NCBI GenBank assembly: GCA_963931925.1
Contig: OZ007579.1
Span: 51,476,119-51,540,118, forward strand
Reading direction: 5' to 3'
Origin: Onchidella celtica
Taxonomy: Eukaryota; Mollusca; Gastropoda; Systellommatophora; Onchidiidae
DNA: 64,000 nt
The notes beneath the pieces were generated by a model. That model did not search any database. It had not been told where the DNA came from and worked only from the letters and a program-made list of their open reading frames with translations. This document shows, piece by piece, positions 10,068 through 25,000 of this stretch. Numbering within the stretch: the stretch's first letter is position 1; every line of letters starts with the position of its first letter. The translations under genes were made by a program, and so were the position numbers.

Positions 10068-13000
10068 GTAAGTGCCTTGAACTTGAAGTGCCTTATGTCA
10101 GTACTTTTTGTTTATTTCACTGGAAATTTTACATCTTTCAGTTTCACCCAAACAAACAAACCAATTAGCAGCATATTGCAGTTCCAGTAATTAAGGTGGG
10201 CAAAGCAGAAGGGGGGTATTTTTTTTTTTCCTGGCAAGGAGTCCTCAAAGTTAAATTTAATTTTTCCTATATTTTACACCACAAGTGGAATGTCTTCGGC
10301 ATTTACACCTGACATTCTTTGAATATTTGACCACCATCGTGTATGTCACGACTGCCAGAATCCTCCAAATATTTCTTTATATTGGTCTGTCTTCATAATT
10401 TGTAACGTCCCACTCTCGACAGATTGACCTCTCATCTCCAGCAATGACAAGAAGGTTTATTTGAGGTTTCTTATCCTTTGTGTTAAAACACAAGTCTCAG
10501 AGTCAGAATTTGTCAGAAAAGACAATGGACTATCACGGGTTGTCAAAATGGAATGAAAATTACAAATTCTGTCTGAGAAGAGGGGAAAAATACAATTTTC
10601 TTGGGTTGCCATTTATGGTTAGATATAGCGAAGGGGGATTTGACTTTCCATGCATACTTTTTTTGTTGGTTGATAAAACGGGTATATGTGTCTCGTTCTT
10701 TGGATTTCATGTGCTTCTCTTCTTTCAAGAATTTCCCATCACTGGATTATGCTGTGTGTCCCTACAATTCCTTGCATGAAGTTCCAAGGGCAGAGTTGAG
10801 GTATCACATGATGAACTGTCGAGACAGATCCTTATTGGAGAAGGAGATAATTTTCGGTAAAGTATTAAACCACTTCCTAAATTGTAAAGAGGCAGTTCAT
10901 ACATATCAGTTTTAAGAGGTTTAATTTGTCATTAGATAACTAAATAGTGATGTCACTGTTCCTGGGTAATAAAAACACTGGATTGTGTGAACTGTCTGAT
11001 TTGATAAGTCCATGAGCTTATCAAGGTCAGATATCACTCGGAGGTGTTGTAATAAGCTTGGCACAATAGGATGCAGTTCCTTGAGTAACTGTCATTCTTC
11101 AAGTCAGTTCTCTCACAGTAAAGCCATATGTTGTGCAAATCAGTAGTTTTGCGAGTAATGTTTGAGCCATTCATGATTCAGCATTTACCGGTATTACATA
11201 CATGCATGTTGTATGTTTGTGGCTAATTTTTTAGCCAGGCGGCATTCATTACAGGTATAGTATAGGTGGGACCTTGACCAAAAATACTAAGATGGGGCAA
11301 CTGAGACATTTTGTGTTCATGGGTTTCACATTATTACAATTTATTATATATCCCACTATGTGGCAAGTGCAGACATAAACCGTGAGTTTTGTTCACTGTT
11401 CAGCTATCACTTGAATCCAGCTCTTTAACTTATAATGAAAAGCCACATTTGATACAGAAGAGTATCCCTTAACCTCCTAAGCTGTGTTCTCATGTGTGCG
11501 GTAACGGAGACAAAAATGACACATGGAAACGACATGCGGAAATAAAATTTTGTATTTCCATGTATATGGAAATGGCCAAAACAAAGGAAAATATCTTTTT
11601 TGTTTGTCCAGTCATGAGATTCGTTCTTTGCAGTCTGTTATTTCACTCTCTACCACAATGGCACCTGTTTCATCCAGAGCCGAATGCAATTTTATGCTTT
11701 GGGAAGGGTTGATCTTGATATCGCTCCTCCATCACAGATACATGTATATCAAAAGAAAACAAAAATGTTGTTGAGATTGCGGGTGGTGGGTCCACGATTA
11801 TTTCTCCATTCTTTCTTCCAGCTCTCCACTGAAATTGACATGTTGCAGCGTAAAATGTATGAGAAATTGAGGAAGAGTACTGACCTCAGTTCTAAATGAT
11901 CGCTCCCACCTCTTGTTCCATCAGATAGTCTGATCCCAAAGAAGTTGATGAATACTGTGCTTAAAAACAAATAGAAAGCTTTATAGGCGATCTTTTTTGC
12001 CATTCAAAACAGTAGTGTTCATAATGTGGTACATATATTCTGTTGTGAGTTTTCCAAATCGATTGTTATGACAGTGTGTGGGAGTAATGTTCTTTGTTTT
12101 TGCTGGTAATGTGTGAGCAATGTGCCTGTGTGTGGTATGCATTATGGACCTGTGTGCCTTCATATTGTATTCAGTGTAGTTCTACTACTGATGCTGTAAC
12201 AACAAATTTCCTGACAGTAGGGTAATAAAGTTATATCTTATCTTATCTCATATTGTTTACCACAAGAATTACAGTGGTTATCAATGCAGCAGAATACAGA
12301 TGTTAACTGTTTCATTACAGACATCCCCCTTTTTTCCATATTTTAAATGAACCTATCATTGCCTGGTAGTGATGTAATTGCAAATTGTTATGATTTCTCA
12401 TCTGTATTGGAAAATCTGAAGCATTTTCAGCACATCGTTTTCATTTCCGTTTCCATACACATGAAAACACCATTTCTGTTTTACTACTTGATGGATTTTT
12501 AACAATTTCATTTCCGTTTCCGTACACATGAGAACGCAGCTTCAGTCAGTCATTTATTATATATTACAGACATAATCCGCAAGTCTTCAGATCAGAACAG
12601 TAACCGTGTTCTCAAAGGCTTCACAGACCTTCCCATGGCACCTGACAGAACAACAGAAACAGAGAATGAGACTTTGGATGAGGATTGGGATTCAGGTAAG
12701 AATGTTTTTGTTGTGCAAGTAGGAGACTTGAATTAATTTAAATATTCTGTAATTTCTTTACTGACGCGGCAACCTCATTAAAACAAATTGGGCGGTAGTT
12801 AAACAAAAATGTTACTTTTCTAACTTCATGGCAAATTCTTCTCTAGTGTCAGTTATCACAAAATCCTTTAGTTTAGTGTCTCTCTCATTTGAAGCACTCT
12901 TTACAGTTAAAGTGAGCTTGTGTGCGATGTTAAAGGAATATTTGTAATTTCTGATGAGAAATAAATAATATTTAAACAAAAATGAAAAGAAAAAAACCTC

Positions 13001-16000
13001 TATCATCATTGTCCACAGAGAGACATTATGGAACTTTTTCAATAATTCCACAACAAACAGAGCGTAAAAAGTGAGTATTAAAATTGTGTAGTGAAGAAAT
13101 CATGTCTATGTGCTCTGTGTTTTGACTTGATATGTGTTTTCTAGTTTGCATGATCTGTTCACAATTAAACAGATTTTGGTGTAATAACGCTTCTTCAGTT
13201 GTGAATACATTTCATTTACCATCAGGAAACTATAGGTGAAGTCCACATGGGATCTATAATAATGTGCAAGATGACCTTCGACATCCAAACTAGATCGGGA
13301 TGGAATTATTTTCTTTCACTGCTTTCAGTTTGTTCTTGCAAGTTAAAGAAATTAAAAGTAATGAAGTAGCAGTTGGAATCTGCAGGCATTTTTTTTTTTT
13401 TTTTTAAATTTTGCCCTCATTTGGGGTAGAAAAATGGAGGGTTGACCTTTCCAGAATCACAAATTTGTGATTTGAATGCAAATATGTGGGGAGTTTGGTT
13501 TAATATGTGAGAACTTGAGGGATTTTTAAAAAGCTTAATCTAAATATAGTGATCGGGAACTACGGCATTGAAAATGGCAGGTGATGGTGTAACGGGACAA
13601 AAAAGCTGAACATTTTTTTGTTTGTTTTTTTTTTGTTTTATGTAAAACGAAGCATTTCCGATTTTTCAATCAAGAGAGAGTCTTGCTGTCTGCCTCCATG
13701 AGAATGCTGCAAGCACAGAAACTTACTTCAGTATAACTTACTTGGGTAGATGTATTTTTGAAGTTTGTATTAATGGATGGAATAGATCTTCGCCTCTCAA
13801 GGGCCTGAGCATAAGGCTGTTGACATTCTGTTGTGGATTCTTATTCGTTCATTGTCGTATTCGGGCTAGACATACGAGTTACTGCCAATAATGGTCTAAG
13901 GGACATAGTCGATGGTTCCTTGATGCTTGATGTAAATTGTCTTTCTCTCCCCTTCACCATTCATTGTTTGCGCATGCTTGGCGGAGGAATACAATATATA
14001 GTGCCGCTCACGCTGGTTCTCCAAACGTACATGCTGTGTCTGTTCCACTGTCCCAGTTCTCCCTGTCACGCCTTTACCACTCGAGACGCACATCAAAATA
14101 TGGTGTCAGAATCTTCATGAACTTCGGGGGAATGCAGGGTAATCGACAGTTGCTGCACAACGAACTTTTCTGAGCTAAGTTTCTTGATTGAAAACTGCTA
14201 CCTCGTGTCACCATGTTCAAACCGCCGCAGCCATTTGCATTTCAAGATCCGTCTGCATGGCCTGCTTGGGTGGAAAGATTCAATCGCTTCAGGCTTGCAT
14301 CGAAGTTGAGCAAAGAAGATGGCGAAATTCAGGTCAGTAGCTTACTGTACTCAATGGGAGCTGATGCTGATAAGATTTTTGCACAGTTTGAAATGAGTGA
14401 TGCCGACAAAAAAGACTATGAAAAGGTCAAGAAAAAGTTCGATGAATATTTCATTCTGAAGAGAAACGTGATTCACATTAGAGCAACTTTCCACAGCAGG
14501 AACCAGAAAGAAGGAGAAACAGTTGAACAGTACGTCAATGCTTTGTATGAATTAGCAGAGCATGCTGCTTTCACAGAAAAAAAGGACACTATTAGAGATA
14601 GACTGGTCCTCGGGCTCAGAGACAAAGAGATTTCTGAAAAGCTTCAGTTAGAGAGTGCGCTGACTTTGGAGACGGCAATCACCATGTCAAGGCAGCGTGA
14701 ACAAGTGAAGAAAGAAATACAGGAACAAAGAGGTGCAACGTCAGTGGATGGAGTCCGCTTCCGACCCGGTAGTCGAGGAGGGAAGGGATCATCACACGAA
14801 GGTCAAGGTGCACACGCGCATACTCCAGAGAAGTTTGCGTGCAAGAAATGCGGAGCTACCCATGAAAAGAGGAAATGTCCAGCATACCAGAAGAAATGCC
14901 ACAAGTGCGGAAAGATGTCACATTTTGCAAAGATGTGCAAGTCGAAGACAAAGAAACAAGATGAAGTTACATCAGAGCCAGAGCCAGAAAGAGAGCTTGA
15001 AAGAGAGCCAGCAAGAGAACCAGAGCCTGAGAAAGAGCCTGAGCCTGAAACAGAGTATTTCATAGGAAGCGTCGAGTCCAATGAACCACCATGGAGGGTG
15101 AATTTGAGTCTAGAAGGAACAAGTGTCAACTGGAAGATTGATACAGGGGCCGACGTCAACCTGATCAGCAAATCTACATGGGCAAAGCTAGGAAAGCCGA
15201 AGCTGCTTCCAACGAATCGTGTCAACCTGGTGAGTCCAGGGGGCAGAGTGAAAACTCTAGGTCACTTCACAACAAAGTTTGACAAGAAGATTGATGCTAC
15301 AGTGTACGTCATTGATAACGACTCTGACAGTCTTCTTAGCCGCAGTACAGCGACAGCGCTGAACCTTGTACAGAGAGTGAATTCAGTCACTTTCGCGTCA
15401 GTGAAGTGTGAGCCCGTGAGAATAAAGATCAAAGAAGGTACACAGCCGTACAGTATCACTACAGCAAGAAGGGTGCCAATCCCGCTGCAAGAAAAGGTGA
15501 AGAAAGAGTTAGGAAGAATGAAAGAAGAAGGAATAATCGAAGAAGTCACAGAGCCGACTGAGCGGGTGTCGCCCATGGTTCCAGTTCTGAAGCCTAACGG
15601 TGACGTCAGGATCTGCGTAGACCTGAAAAAGTTGAACCAAGCAGTTCAGAGAGAAAGATACGTCATACCTACAATCGACGATATCATCCACAAGCTGAGG
15701 GGTTCCACTGTGTTCTCCAAGCTCAGTCAGGTTTCTGGCAACTTCCACTTCATGAGAGCACAGCCAAGCTCACTACCTTTCTTACCCCCTACGGAAGATA
15801 TTTCATGAAACGCGTTCCGTTTGGAATCTCCTCTGCTCCAGAGATTTTTCAACGCGTTATGACGGAAATACTGCAGGACATTGATGGAGTCATATGCTAC
15901 TTTGACGACATCGTTTGTCACTCCAGGACGCTGGAGGAGCATGACGTGCTACTTACCAAAGTCCACCAGAGGCTTGAGGAAGTAGGCCTACTTCTGAACA

Positions 16001-19000
16001 AGAACAAGTGTGAGTACAAGAAGAGGGAGATTACCTTTCTTGGCCACGTCATCAGTGAGCAGGGCGTTCATCCAGATCCGTCCAAGATTGATGCGATCAA
16101 GAGTCTGTCACAGCCAGAAGACGTCGCAGAACTCAGAAGATACTTGGGCATGGTCAACTATCTTGGAAGGTACTTACCACACCTGTCCTCAGTCCTGAAA
16201 CCGCTGAACGCGCTCTTGTCCAAGGATGCAGCATGGACATGGGGTCCAGAGCAGTCAGAAACCTTTTTGAAGGTGAAGGAGATGCTTACCACTGCACCTA
16301 CCTTAGCGTACTTCGACCCAAAGAAGCCGACGACAGTCTCAGCCGATGCGTCGAGCTACGGTCTTGGAGGAGTTCTTCTCCAGGAGCATGAAGATGGATT
16401 GCGTGCAGTCGCATTCTGCTCAAGAACACTGACCAAAACAGAGACACACTGGGCACAGATCGAGAAAGAAATCCTTGCGTCAGTGTGGGCTTGCAAGAGA
16501 TATTTGGTTGGGCTAGACAGCTTCACGCTTCAAACCGACCATAAGCCACTCATTCCGCTCATCAACACCAAAGACTTATCAGACACACCACTGAGATGCC
16601 AAAGGATGCTGATGAGGTTCAAGCCACAAGCAGTGTACGTCCAAGGGAAAGACATGGTGATAGCAGACACCCTGTCAAGAAGTCCTTTGAAGCCAGAGAA
16701 AGGAAAAACAGCACTACAAGATGACGTAGAAGTCTACGTGCATGAAGTTACAAGTGCATGGCCAGTTTCAGATGCCAAGCTGAACCAGATGCGTGAGGAG
16801 ACCCAGAAAGACGTCAACCTCAAAACAGCGCTAGACTACACCATCAGGGGATGGCCAGTCTACAAAGAAGATGTCAAATTGGCAGCTCGAGATCTGTTTG
16901 CAGTTCGTGGAGACCTCAGTACCCATGAAGGACTGTTGATCTATGGCGATCGCATCGTCGTACCAGTCTCCATGCGAGCAAAAGTGTTGGAACGTATCCA
17001 TGATGGCCATATGGGAATCACCAAGTGCCGTGAACGAGCAAAAACATCAGTGTGGTGGCCACACATAAGCCAAGACATCAAGAACAGAGTCGCAGCTTGT
17101 AAGCATTGTCAGGAGAAGAAACCATCACAAGCGAGTGAGCCATTGCTTCCGTCGAAGATGCCAGAACGACCCTTTCAGAGGATCGCTGTCGACATTTGCG
17201 AGATCAAAGGCCAGAACTACCTCGTCTCAGTCGATTACTACAGTCGCTACATAGACATAGCTCAACTCAGCAAGATGACCTCCGTAGCAGTCATCAACAA
17301 GGTGAAGATAATCTTCTCGCAACATGGAATTGCGGAGACAGTCGTTTCCGACAACGGAACACAGTTTTCTTCAGCAGAATTCAAGAGATTTGCTCAAGAA
17401 TGGAACTTTTGCCATGTCACCAGTTCACCTCATTATCCACAGTCAAACGGTGAGGCAGAACATGCCGTGAAGACAGCAAAGGAGATCCTAAGACAAAAAG
17501 ACTATCTCCTTGCTTTGCTGACTTACCGAGCTACTCCTCTCCCTACCCTCGGAGTAAGCCCGGCAGAGCTAGCGTTCGGAAGGAGGCTACGCACAACCCT
17601 ACCCGTCCTTCCCCAGTCCCTTGTCCCATGTAAAGTGGAACATGACAAAGTACGCCAGAGTGACGAAAAGTCAAAGCAGTCACAAAAGCAGTACTTTGAC
17701 CAAAGAGCACGGAGCTTGCTAGAGCTTAAACCCGGTGACCTCGTCCTCATGGAGGAGGATGGAGAGAAAGGCTGGAAGAAGCCAGGCGAAGTCCTTGAAA
17801 AGTGTGCTCCAAGATCCTACCTCGTTCAGACACCTGAGGGTAGGCTGAGGCGTAACCGCAAGCACATAAGGTTACGTACGTCGTCCGAGCAGATCACCGT
17901 AGACAACCCGAAGATGTCGATGGAGATCAATGGAGACAATCCGAAGATGTCGATGCAGATCAACGAAGACGACCCGAAGATGTCCGTACAACCTACAGGC
18001 AGTGAAACGTCGCAGCCGGTGCAACCGCTTCAGCAGCAGGGGCAGCCGCCGCCGACGCAGTCGCCACAGCCATATGTAACCAGGTCTGGTCGCCAGGTCA
18101 ACAAACCAGCCCGGTACCAGTAAAGTGACATACCATAATCATAAGTAACCAAGGATGGCTTGGTGAGTGACTTTTGATTTGTTCAGTGACGCTATGCAGG
18201 AAGTCGCATCGTCGTTTCGAAGTGAAAACAGATACTGTGTGCTGAAGCATAAAAGTCAGAGGACGCTCTGCTGGATTAATTTAGTTTATTGGTGGTTCAA
18301 GTTGAAAAGAGTTATTTGTTGTGTCTTTATCCTAAAAAGGGAGATGTCGTATTCGGGCTAGACATACGAGTTACTGCCAATAATGGTCTAAGGGACATAG
18401 TCGATGGTTCCTTGATGCTTGATGTAAATTGTCTTTCTCTCCTCTTCAACATTCATTGTTTGCGCATGCTTGGCGGAGGAATACAATAAATAGTGCCACT
18501 CACGCTGGTTCTCCAAACGTACATGCTGTGTCTGTTCCACTGTCCCAGTTCTCCCTGTCACGCCTTTACCACTCGAGACGCACATCAAAATATTCATTTT
18601 GGTCATTGTAGTTGTAAGCACTTGTCGGTTCGGTTTGCCATGGCAGTGAATCTATAGATGTTGACAGAAGAATTAGAGTAGCAGTGTGTCACAAATCCCA
18701 GACTGGGAGATGCGATGGTTATAACAGGACAACAATCACGAACGAACAAGTATAACACTTAACAGAACATCCCATCAGACTCACACATTTATTAAACATA
18801 AATATAAAGATAAGGATAACAATGCAATTACATACATACATTATATTCTTCAAGTTAACTGCCGTCCACTGCCTTCTTCCGTAAGCACACTTCCTCGGGT
18901 CCACAACCCGGTAATTACTCTAAGGACACCTCGGCCTCAGCCTCTCCACCCAGGGTCTTAATGACACACTAATAATCTTTCACACCACAGTCTCTCAATA

Positions 19001-22000
19001 GCACCTCCCTATGGCAATACACCTTAGCCTCCTATACACTTCACGTGGCCCTAGCACGTTAATACTTCAATTCACATGAATATCTCATTCGCACAGTAAT
19101 ACATCCATGTCACAATAGCACATCTTAATAGCACATTCACAATCCTATATACACCCCTGTCTGTGGCCAGACTGCCACGACTCATGTGCTGCTGCGACTG
19201 TCCTACACCGGCAGCTTCACTCCTGGCCTATGTGTGGCCTTCGGCCCTACGCTGGCCTATCCCCTGTGCTCACTGTAGGCGGCTCTTCGGCCCGACCCCG
19301 GCACCTACAAAAATAACATTACATTGGTATAATACCATACCATTTCTAATCACTTCACCCCTCATTACAACTCATGAAGCGTACACACAATAGTTCACAT
19401 TTCACTCACCAAACATCTTACGGTAACACCTCCACCGTATTACACCCTACTCACTCTCGCTACAAATCCATGAAGCTAACTTCCATCTATCGCTCATGGC
19501 GCACATTGCTATATACAGTATCAAGAACTTTCACATTCCTCACATATACTTATTTACATCATGGTCGTAGACGAATATAATACATCAATCATAATTATCA
19601 ATCATCGTTCCACCTACCAGTCATCACTGGAAACACTATCACAATCTCCCGACTGTTCTCACTCACGTCCGTCCCCTGGGACCTTCTAACTTGCAGTGAT
19701 AGTAGTACAGCGCTCTCGCCTCATGCAGACCCCCCCACTCACAACATGCACGCTTTTCATTACCCGTGGGCCGTGGGTTAACTTTACTCGACCCCCTTCC
19801 CCCGTAACTACTGATCCCAGCTCACCTACTCGTGACATCATCCCCCACCCCAAAAAAATTAATGCAATTAATTTCAAATCGCATCAAGATGACTGTCAAC
19901 GAGTGAGCGTGAGCAATACCTACATAAAAATGACCTACCAATGCCCCTAGCATATATAATACCGAAATCAGGGGAAAATACGGGGATCAATATGCCCTGC
20001 CTATGCATATATGTATCACATCATCACTAGCTACTAAACACAATACCTAATACAGAATCAAAACCCCTCAATCTATCAACCATTCTTCATATAATATTTA
20101 TAATGTCAATATTTTAAAGTCGACGACTCGTTCACACAGATCCTGTCAATGTTCCTGTCCTCCGATGTATAAGCTCCTGAACTCTTCCCCTAGGCTCGAC
20201 TAAGGTAGTCGGCGATATGATTGCTGGTTCCTGGAATTGGTTGAATAACGAAGGTATACGGCTGTAACGCCAATGCCCATCTAGACAAGCGTGGGCTGGA
20301 CGAACGATTCTTCGACAAAAATGTCAGTGGCTTGTGGTCTGTCTGGATACAGAATTCTCGTCCCATGAGATAACGTCCTAATTTCTGGACGGACCACACA
20401 ATGGCAAGACACTCCCGCTCTATCACAGAATACTTTCTTTCTCTCTGCAATAACTTCCTACTGACATAACATACAGGATGTAAACATTGGTTCTTCTCCT
20501 GTAGAAGACAAGCGCCGACACCAGAGTCCGACGCATCCGTTCTGAGGATAAAATTAGATCGAAAATCGGGTGATATCAGAATGGGTGACGATGATAATGC
20601 TGTCACCAAATTATCAAATGCTGTCTGACATTCAGACATCCACTGGACCTTATCGGGTTGTCCCTTCTTAGTAAGGTCAGTAAGAGAAGATGACAAGGAG
20701 GAAAAATTTGGAATGAACTTTCTGTAATAATTCAAAATTCCCACTAAGCTTCTGACTTGTTTCTTTGTTTTAGGGATTTGCAACCCTACTAATTTGTCAA
20801 TTTTTGTTACTTCAGGTCTCTGAACACCTCTACCCACGATATGTCCTAAGAATACTATCTCTGGACATGCCAAATCCATCTTTGCGGGTTTAGCAGTTAA
20901 CCCAAAATGACGCAATCGTTTAAAAATTACCGTTAGTGTCTGAATATGATCAGACCATGTCGACGTATGACACGCTCCACTGGTTTCGTCTGAGCACACA
21001 GATACTCTGGTCTCTCATAAAATCTCTGTAGCATATTAACATGGAATACCTTAATTGATCCATCAATCTGGATAGCGTAATCTACCTTCGAAACAACTCG
21101 CTCAATAGCATAAGGACCTTTCCATGTCATCAATAACTTATTATGGTCCGTAGGTAATAACAATAGAACCTTGTCTCCTGGCTTAAAAATTCTCAGTTTG
21201 GATCCTCTATCTTTATAGTTCTTTGCTCTTGCTGAAGCGATACTAGACGCCTCTTCCGCAATATTCTGAAGAGGAGCCTGGGGTGTACGACCCTTATGCG
21301 TCGTCTTTTGGCACGCACTGCACGTCTTACAATACACTCGTACATCTCTGTGGATGGATGGCCAGTAAAAATTCTTAAGAACCCTTTCTTTGGTTCCAGC
21401 TATACCCATATGACCCGCTAATGGGACATCATGTGCCAAATGCAATACTGTTGCGATTAGCAACGCTGGCACAACGACCTGCTTTAAAATGGAAGCCACC
21501 GTAACATACTTACGGAACAGAATGCCCGCCTGGATAACAAAGGAAGACGACCCGTTCTTATATTTCCTCGTTTTCTCCGTTCGCGCCTCCCGAAAACATG
21601 GTCTCAATGATGGATCCTCCTTTTGCAATCTCGCCAAGCGCTCTGGTGTGATATCCAGGTTGATCGCTGGCGTTGCCAAAGGTCTAATCTTATTCCTATC
21701 ACCTACCTGTCGACGTGTCTCGACTGCGGCACAAAAGTCAATACCTTTTGATTGTGACCATGCCTGCACATTCTCCTCGGAAGGGGAAACTACCCGAGAC
21801 ACATTACCAATGATGAGCTGGGCGCCTGGAAAACAACCAACGACTGCTTCGACTTCCCCGCTAAGGAAAGGCGTATCTATCACTATCTTTGCCAATGGTA
21901 ATTTCTCAATGGCCCCTGAAAATTGTATGCATGGGACAGTCTCACCTGTAAGCTGTGAACCCTGAATGCAGACCCTATGCACCCCCACAACGGTAGATCC

Positions 22001-25000
22001 TGTATCTCGTAAAACCGAGACCGGTTCGTCCCCAACAAACCCCGGATAAACCCTAAGACCACCTCCTGTATGACATGAATTTATAACGGGGATCTTTCTC
22101 CCACAAGGTAAAACACCGGAAGATAATAACTTCTCACAGCTGGGACACTTAGAATACTGTCCGCCTCCGTTGTCCGATGTAACACACGCGGCCGCATGAT
22201 GAAATTTATTAGGGGAACATGGAGTGGAGCTACCGTGATTACCATCCACGTTCACCGCTATCCTACCTGCAGGACAATTTACCCTGATGTGACCTGCTCT
22301 TCCGCAGTTCCAACAACCCGCGGTCCTACAATCGCGTGAAAAATGACCTGGGCGTCCGCAAGTCCAACATTCCGCTCCCTGTGCTCCGCTAGCCCTGGGT
22401 CCCCGTGACCCATCGCGACCGGAACTAAAGTCCCTATGCCGTCGGTCGTCGGCAAAGGTCACAAATCGCCCTCGGCCATTACCGCGACCTAGCCCTCCTG
22501 CTCGGTCAAACTTACCGGATCCATATGCAGGTGATTGGTGATACCCCCTACGTTGCCCCTGGGCTTGCCCGTTATAGGCACCACGCTGACGCGACCTGTC
22601 TTTATGTCCTGTCGGCGACCCCTCAACCACGGCGACGTAACCAGCATCCTGTACGTACGCCCTCGCGACTGGTTTGGACGGATGTGCCGTACGGTATGCT
22701 TCCGCCAACTTTGACGCCTCCTGCGCCGTCGCGGGTTCGTTTTCTTTCAGAAAAGCCACCAGATCTTTATGGCACGACGCATATAGCTGGTCACGGATCA
22801 TTAGGTCTTTTAATTTAGCAAAATCCGCGCCCACATGCGCCAAGTCTACCCAGTTCGCGAAATATTCTGTTAATCTCGCGACGAAGGCAGCAAAGTCCTC
22901 CCTGGTATCCGCACGTGCTCGCCTAAACTGCTCCCGGAAATATTCCTCGGTACGCGCAAATCGGCGAAGCAGCAAAGCCTTCAGCTTGTCGTAATCTTGG
23001 ACGTCTTCGCGCTGTAACTCTTTAAAGTAGGTTAACGCTCGCCCCAGCAATAAGGACGCCAGGTACGTGGACCATAATTGCTTATTGTCCCCCCATTGCA
23101 GTTGTGCATTCAGTTCGAACCTGTAAAGAAAGGCGTCTATATCGTCCTTCCGGTCGTCGAACGTAGGCAGCTTAATCCTAACGCCACTTTTGTTTTGCCC
23201 CTGCCGCTCAACTGTTTCCGTTGGCGCATTCTTCTTGCTTTCTAATTCCGCAATCTTTACTTGCGCCTCTATCTCCTTTAACTTTAACTCCCTCTCCTGT
23301 TGCCGCTCTTGAGCCTCTTTTTCTGTCTGCCGCTCTTGAGCCTCTTTTTCCTGCTGCTGAGCCTCTTTTTCTCGCTCTCTATCTTTAGCACGCTCATCGC
23401 GCAATTCCGCCTGCTGCTCTTTAATCCAGCCGCGCAGCTCCACTCCCTCAAGGTCAAGTTCCGTACCCAATTTCATGAGCTCACGGAGATCCGCCATTTC
23501 ACGGATTTATTATGATACAATTTGAAATACAATTACTGTGTATGTACTTACTATAAGCTTATTATAACCGACGTATCCCGAGACCTGAAATTATGCCACT
23601 ACAACAACAAGCACTATTTCCAAATGCAATTCAGAACATACCTAACTGAAAATTCTATAGCCTACTCTCTAACTAATCTATGTTCATAAAATGTATAGCA
23701 CTATTAAATAACAAAAGAGAATAGAAAAGACAAGAATGAGGAAATTCAGTAGACGGACCCCAAGGACATCAAGGACAACGAACCAGACTAGGACAAAGGT
23801 TCTAAAAAAAAAACTATAATGGGAAAAAAAATGCAACCTAACTACGCCGATTACACTACAAGGTACGAACAAGAACAGAGTCTGAAAAAAAGAACGTATC
23901 TACAGATAGGTAAGAAAGAGGGACAAGAGAATACGTCTTCCTGCAGAAACAGAGAAGATACGACGCTACAACTGAACAATAACAAAGCCCTACAGAACTG
24001 TTCGCTGTGATGAACGAAGTTCCAAGTTTACCACACCTTTTTTAAAGGATAAACTAAGTTCAACACAGCAAACCCGCGCCACCGCCCGTATAATCAATTA
24101 CAACAAAAACAGCAAAACAGAGAAAAAGACAGATCAAAGGGACAGCCCACAATCCAGGGCACAAAAATTTCAGTTTGCACTTAACTTTCAGCTTTATGAG
24201 TTTAAGTCCTCCCCTTAATCGGAGCTCTGGCCGCTTGACTTCTCAGGCTGCACGCACACACACTGTCTCTCTGAAAAGTTTAAGTACACATTAGTACATA
24301 TTTATAGCAATACATGCATCAATACATATTCATAAATATACATAAATCATATCATCATGAAATTTCCATTCATCCCACGAACAAAGACAACAGCACAAAT
24401 TCCTAGCACAACAGAAAAACAACTAGATAAGACGAATACACAATGTCAAAATGACCACAGGTAAACCGGACGAGTGTCACAACGGACGAGCCCCCAGTGT
24501 CACAAATCCCAGACTGGGAGATGCGATGGTTATAACAGGACAACAATCACGAACGAACAAGTATAGCACTTAACAGAACAACCCATCAGACTCACACATT
24601 TATTAAACATAAATATAAAGATAAGGATAACAGTGCAATTACATACATACATTATATTCTTCAAGTTAACTGCCGTCCAACGGCCTTATTCCGTAAGCAC
24701 ACTTCCTCGGGTCCACAACCCGGTAATTACTGTAAAGACACCTCGGCCTCAGCCTCTCCACCCAGGGTCTTAATGACACACTAATATTCTTTCACACCAC
24801 AGTCTCTCAATAGCACCTCCCTATGGCAATACACCTTAGCCTCCTATACACTTCACGTGGCCCTAGCACGTTAATACTTCAATTCACATGAATATCTCAT
24901 TCGCACAGTAATACATCCATGTCACAATAGCACATCTTAATAGCACATTCACAATCCTATATACACTCCTGTCTGTGGCCAGACTGCCACGACTCATGTG

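Larger units (their letters stand above)
13853..18592 (+). mobile_element. Ty3/Gypsy LTR retrotransposon (Mag-like), complete but frameshifted
   Basis: The 248-bp LTRs (13853-14100 and 18345-18592) begin TGTCGTATTCGG and end CATCAAAATA. The 5-bp target duplication TTCAT is exact (13848-13852 and 18593-18597). A primer site TGGTGTCAGAATC follows the 5' LTR directly, and the purine tract AAAAAGGGAGA precedes the 3' LTR. Domain order is gag with two CCHC knuckles, protease, reverse transcriptase, RNase H, integrase: the normal Ty3 order. I count four base differences between the LTRs (about 1.6%), which means an old but not ancient insertion. Two zinc knuckles and the integrase style suggest the Mag lineage (inference). 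It sits in sense orientation in intron 3 of the GTSF1-like gene. Confidence 0.93.

Noticed and set aside
14803..15225. Open frame of 140 codons on the minus strand inside the Ty3 gag region
   Set aside because: It is the complement of the Glu/Pro-rich gag-protease frame; low-complexity Ser/Gly content is a shadow of the GAG/CCA-rich codons.
15805..15808. Four-base overlap of the two Ty3 frames taken as programmed frameshifting
   Set aside because: The family pattern shows the frame is already lost near 15730, inside the reverse-transcriptase palm, where programmed frameshifting would not be expected; mutation is the simpler reading.
22525..22994. Plus-strand open frames across the Gmr1-like gag
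   Set aside because: Antisense shadows of the zinc-knuckle/gag coding frame; no motif.
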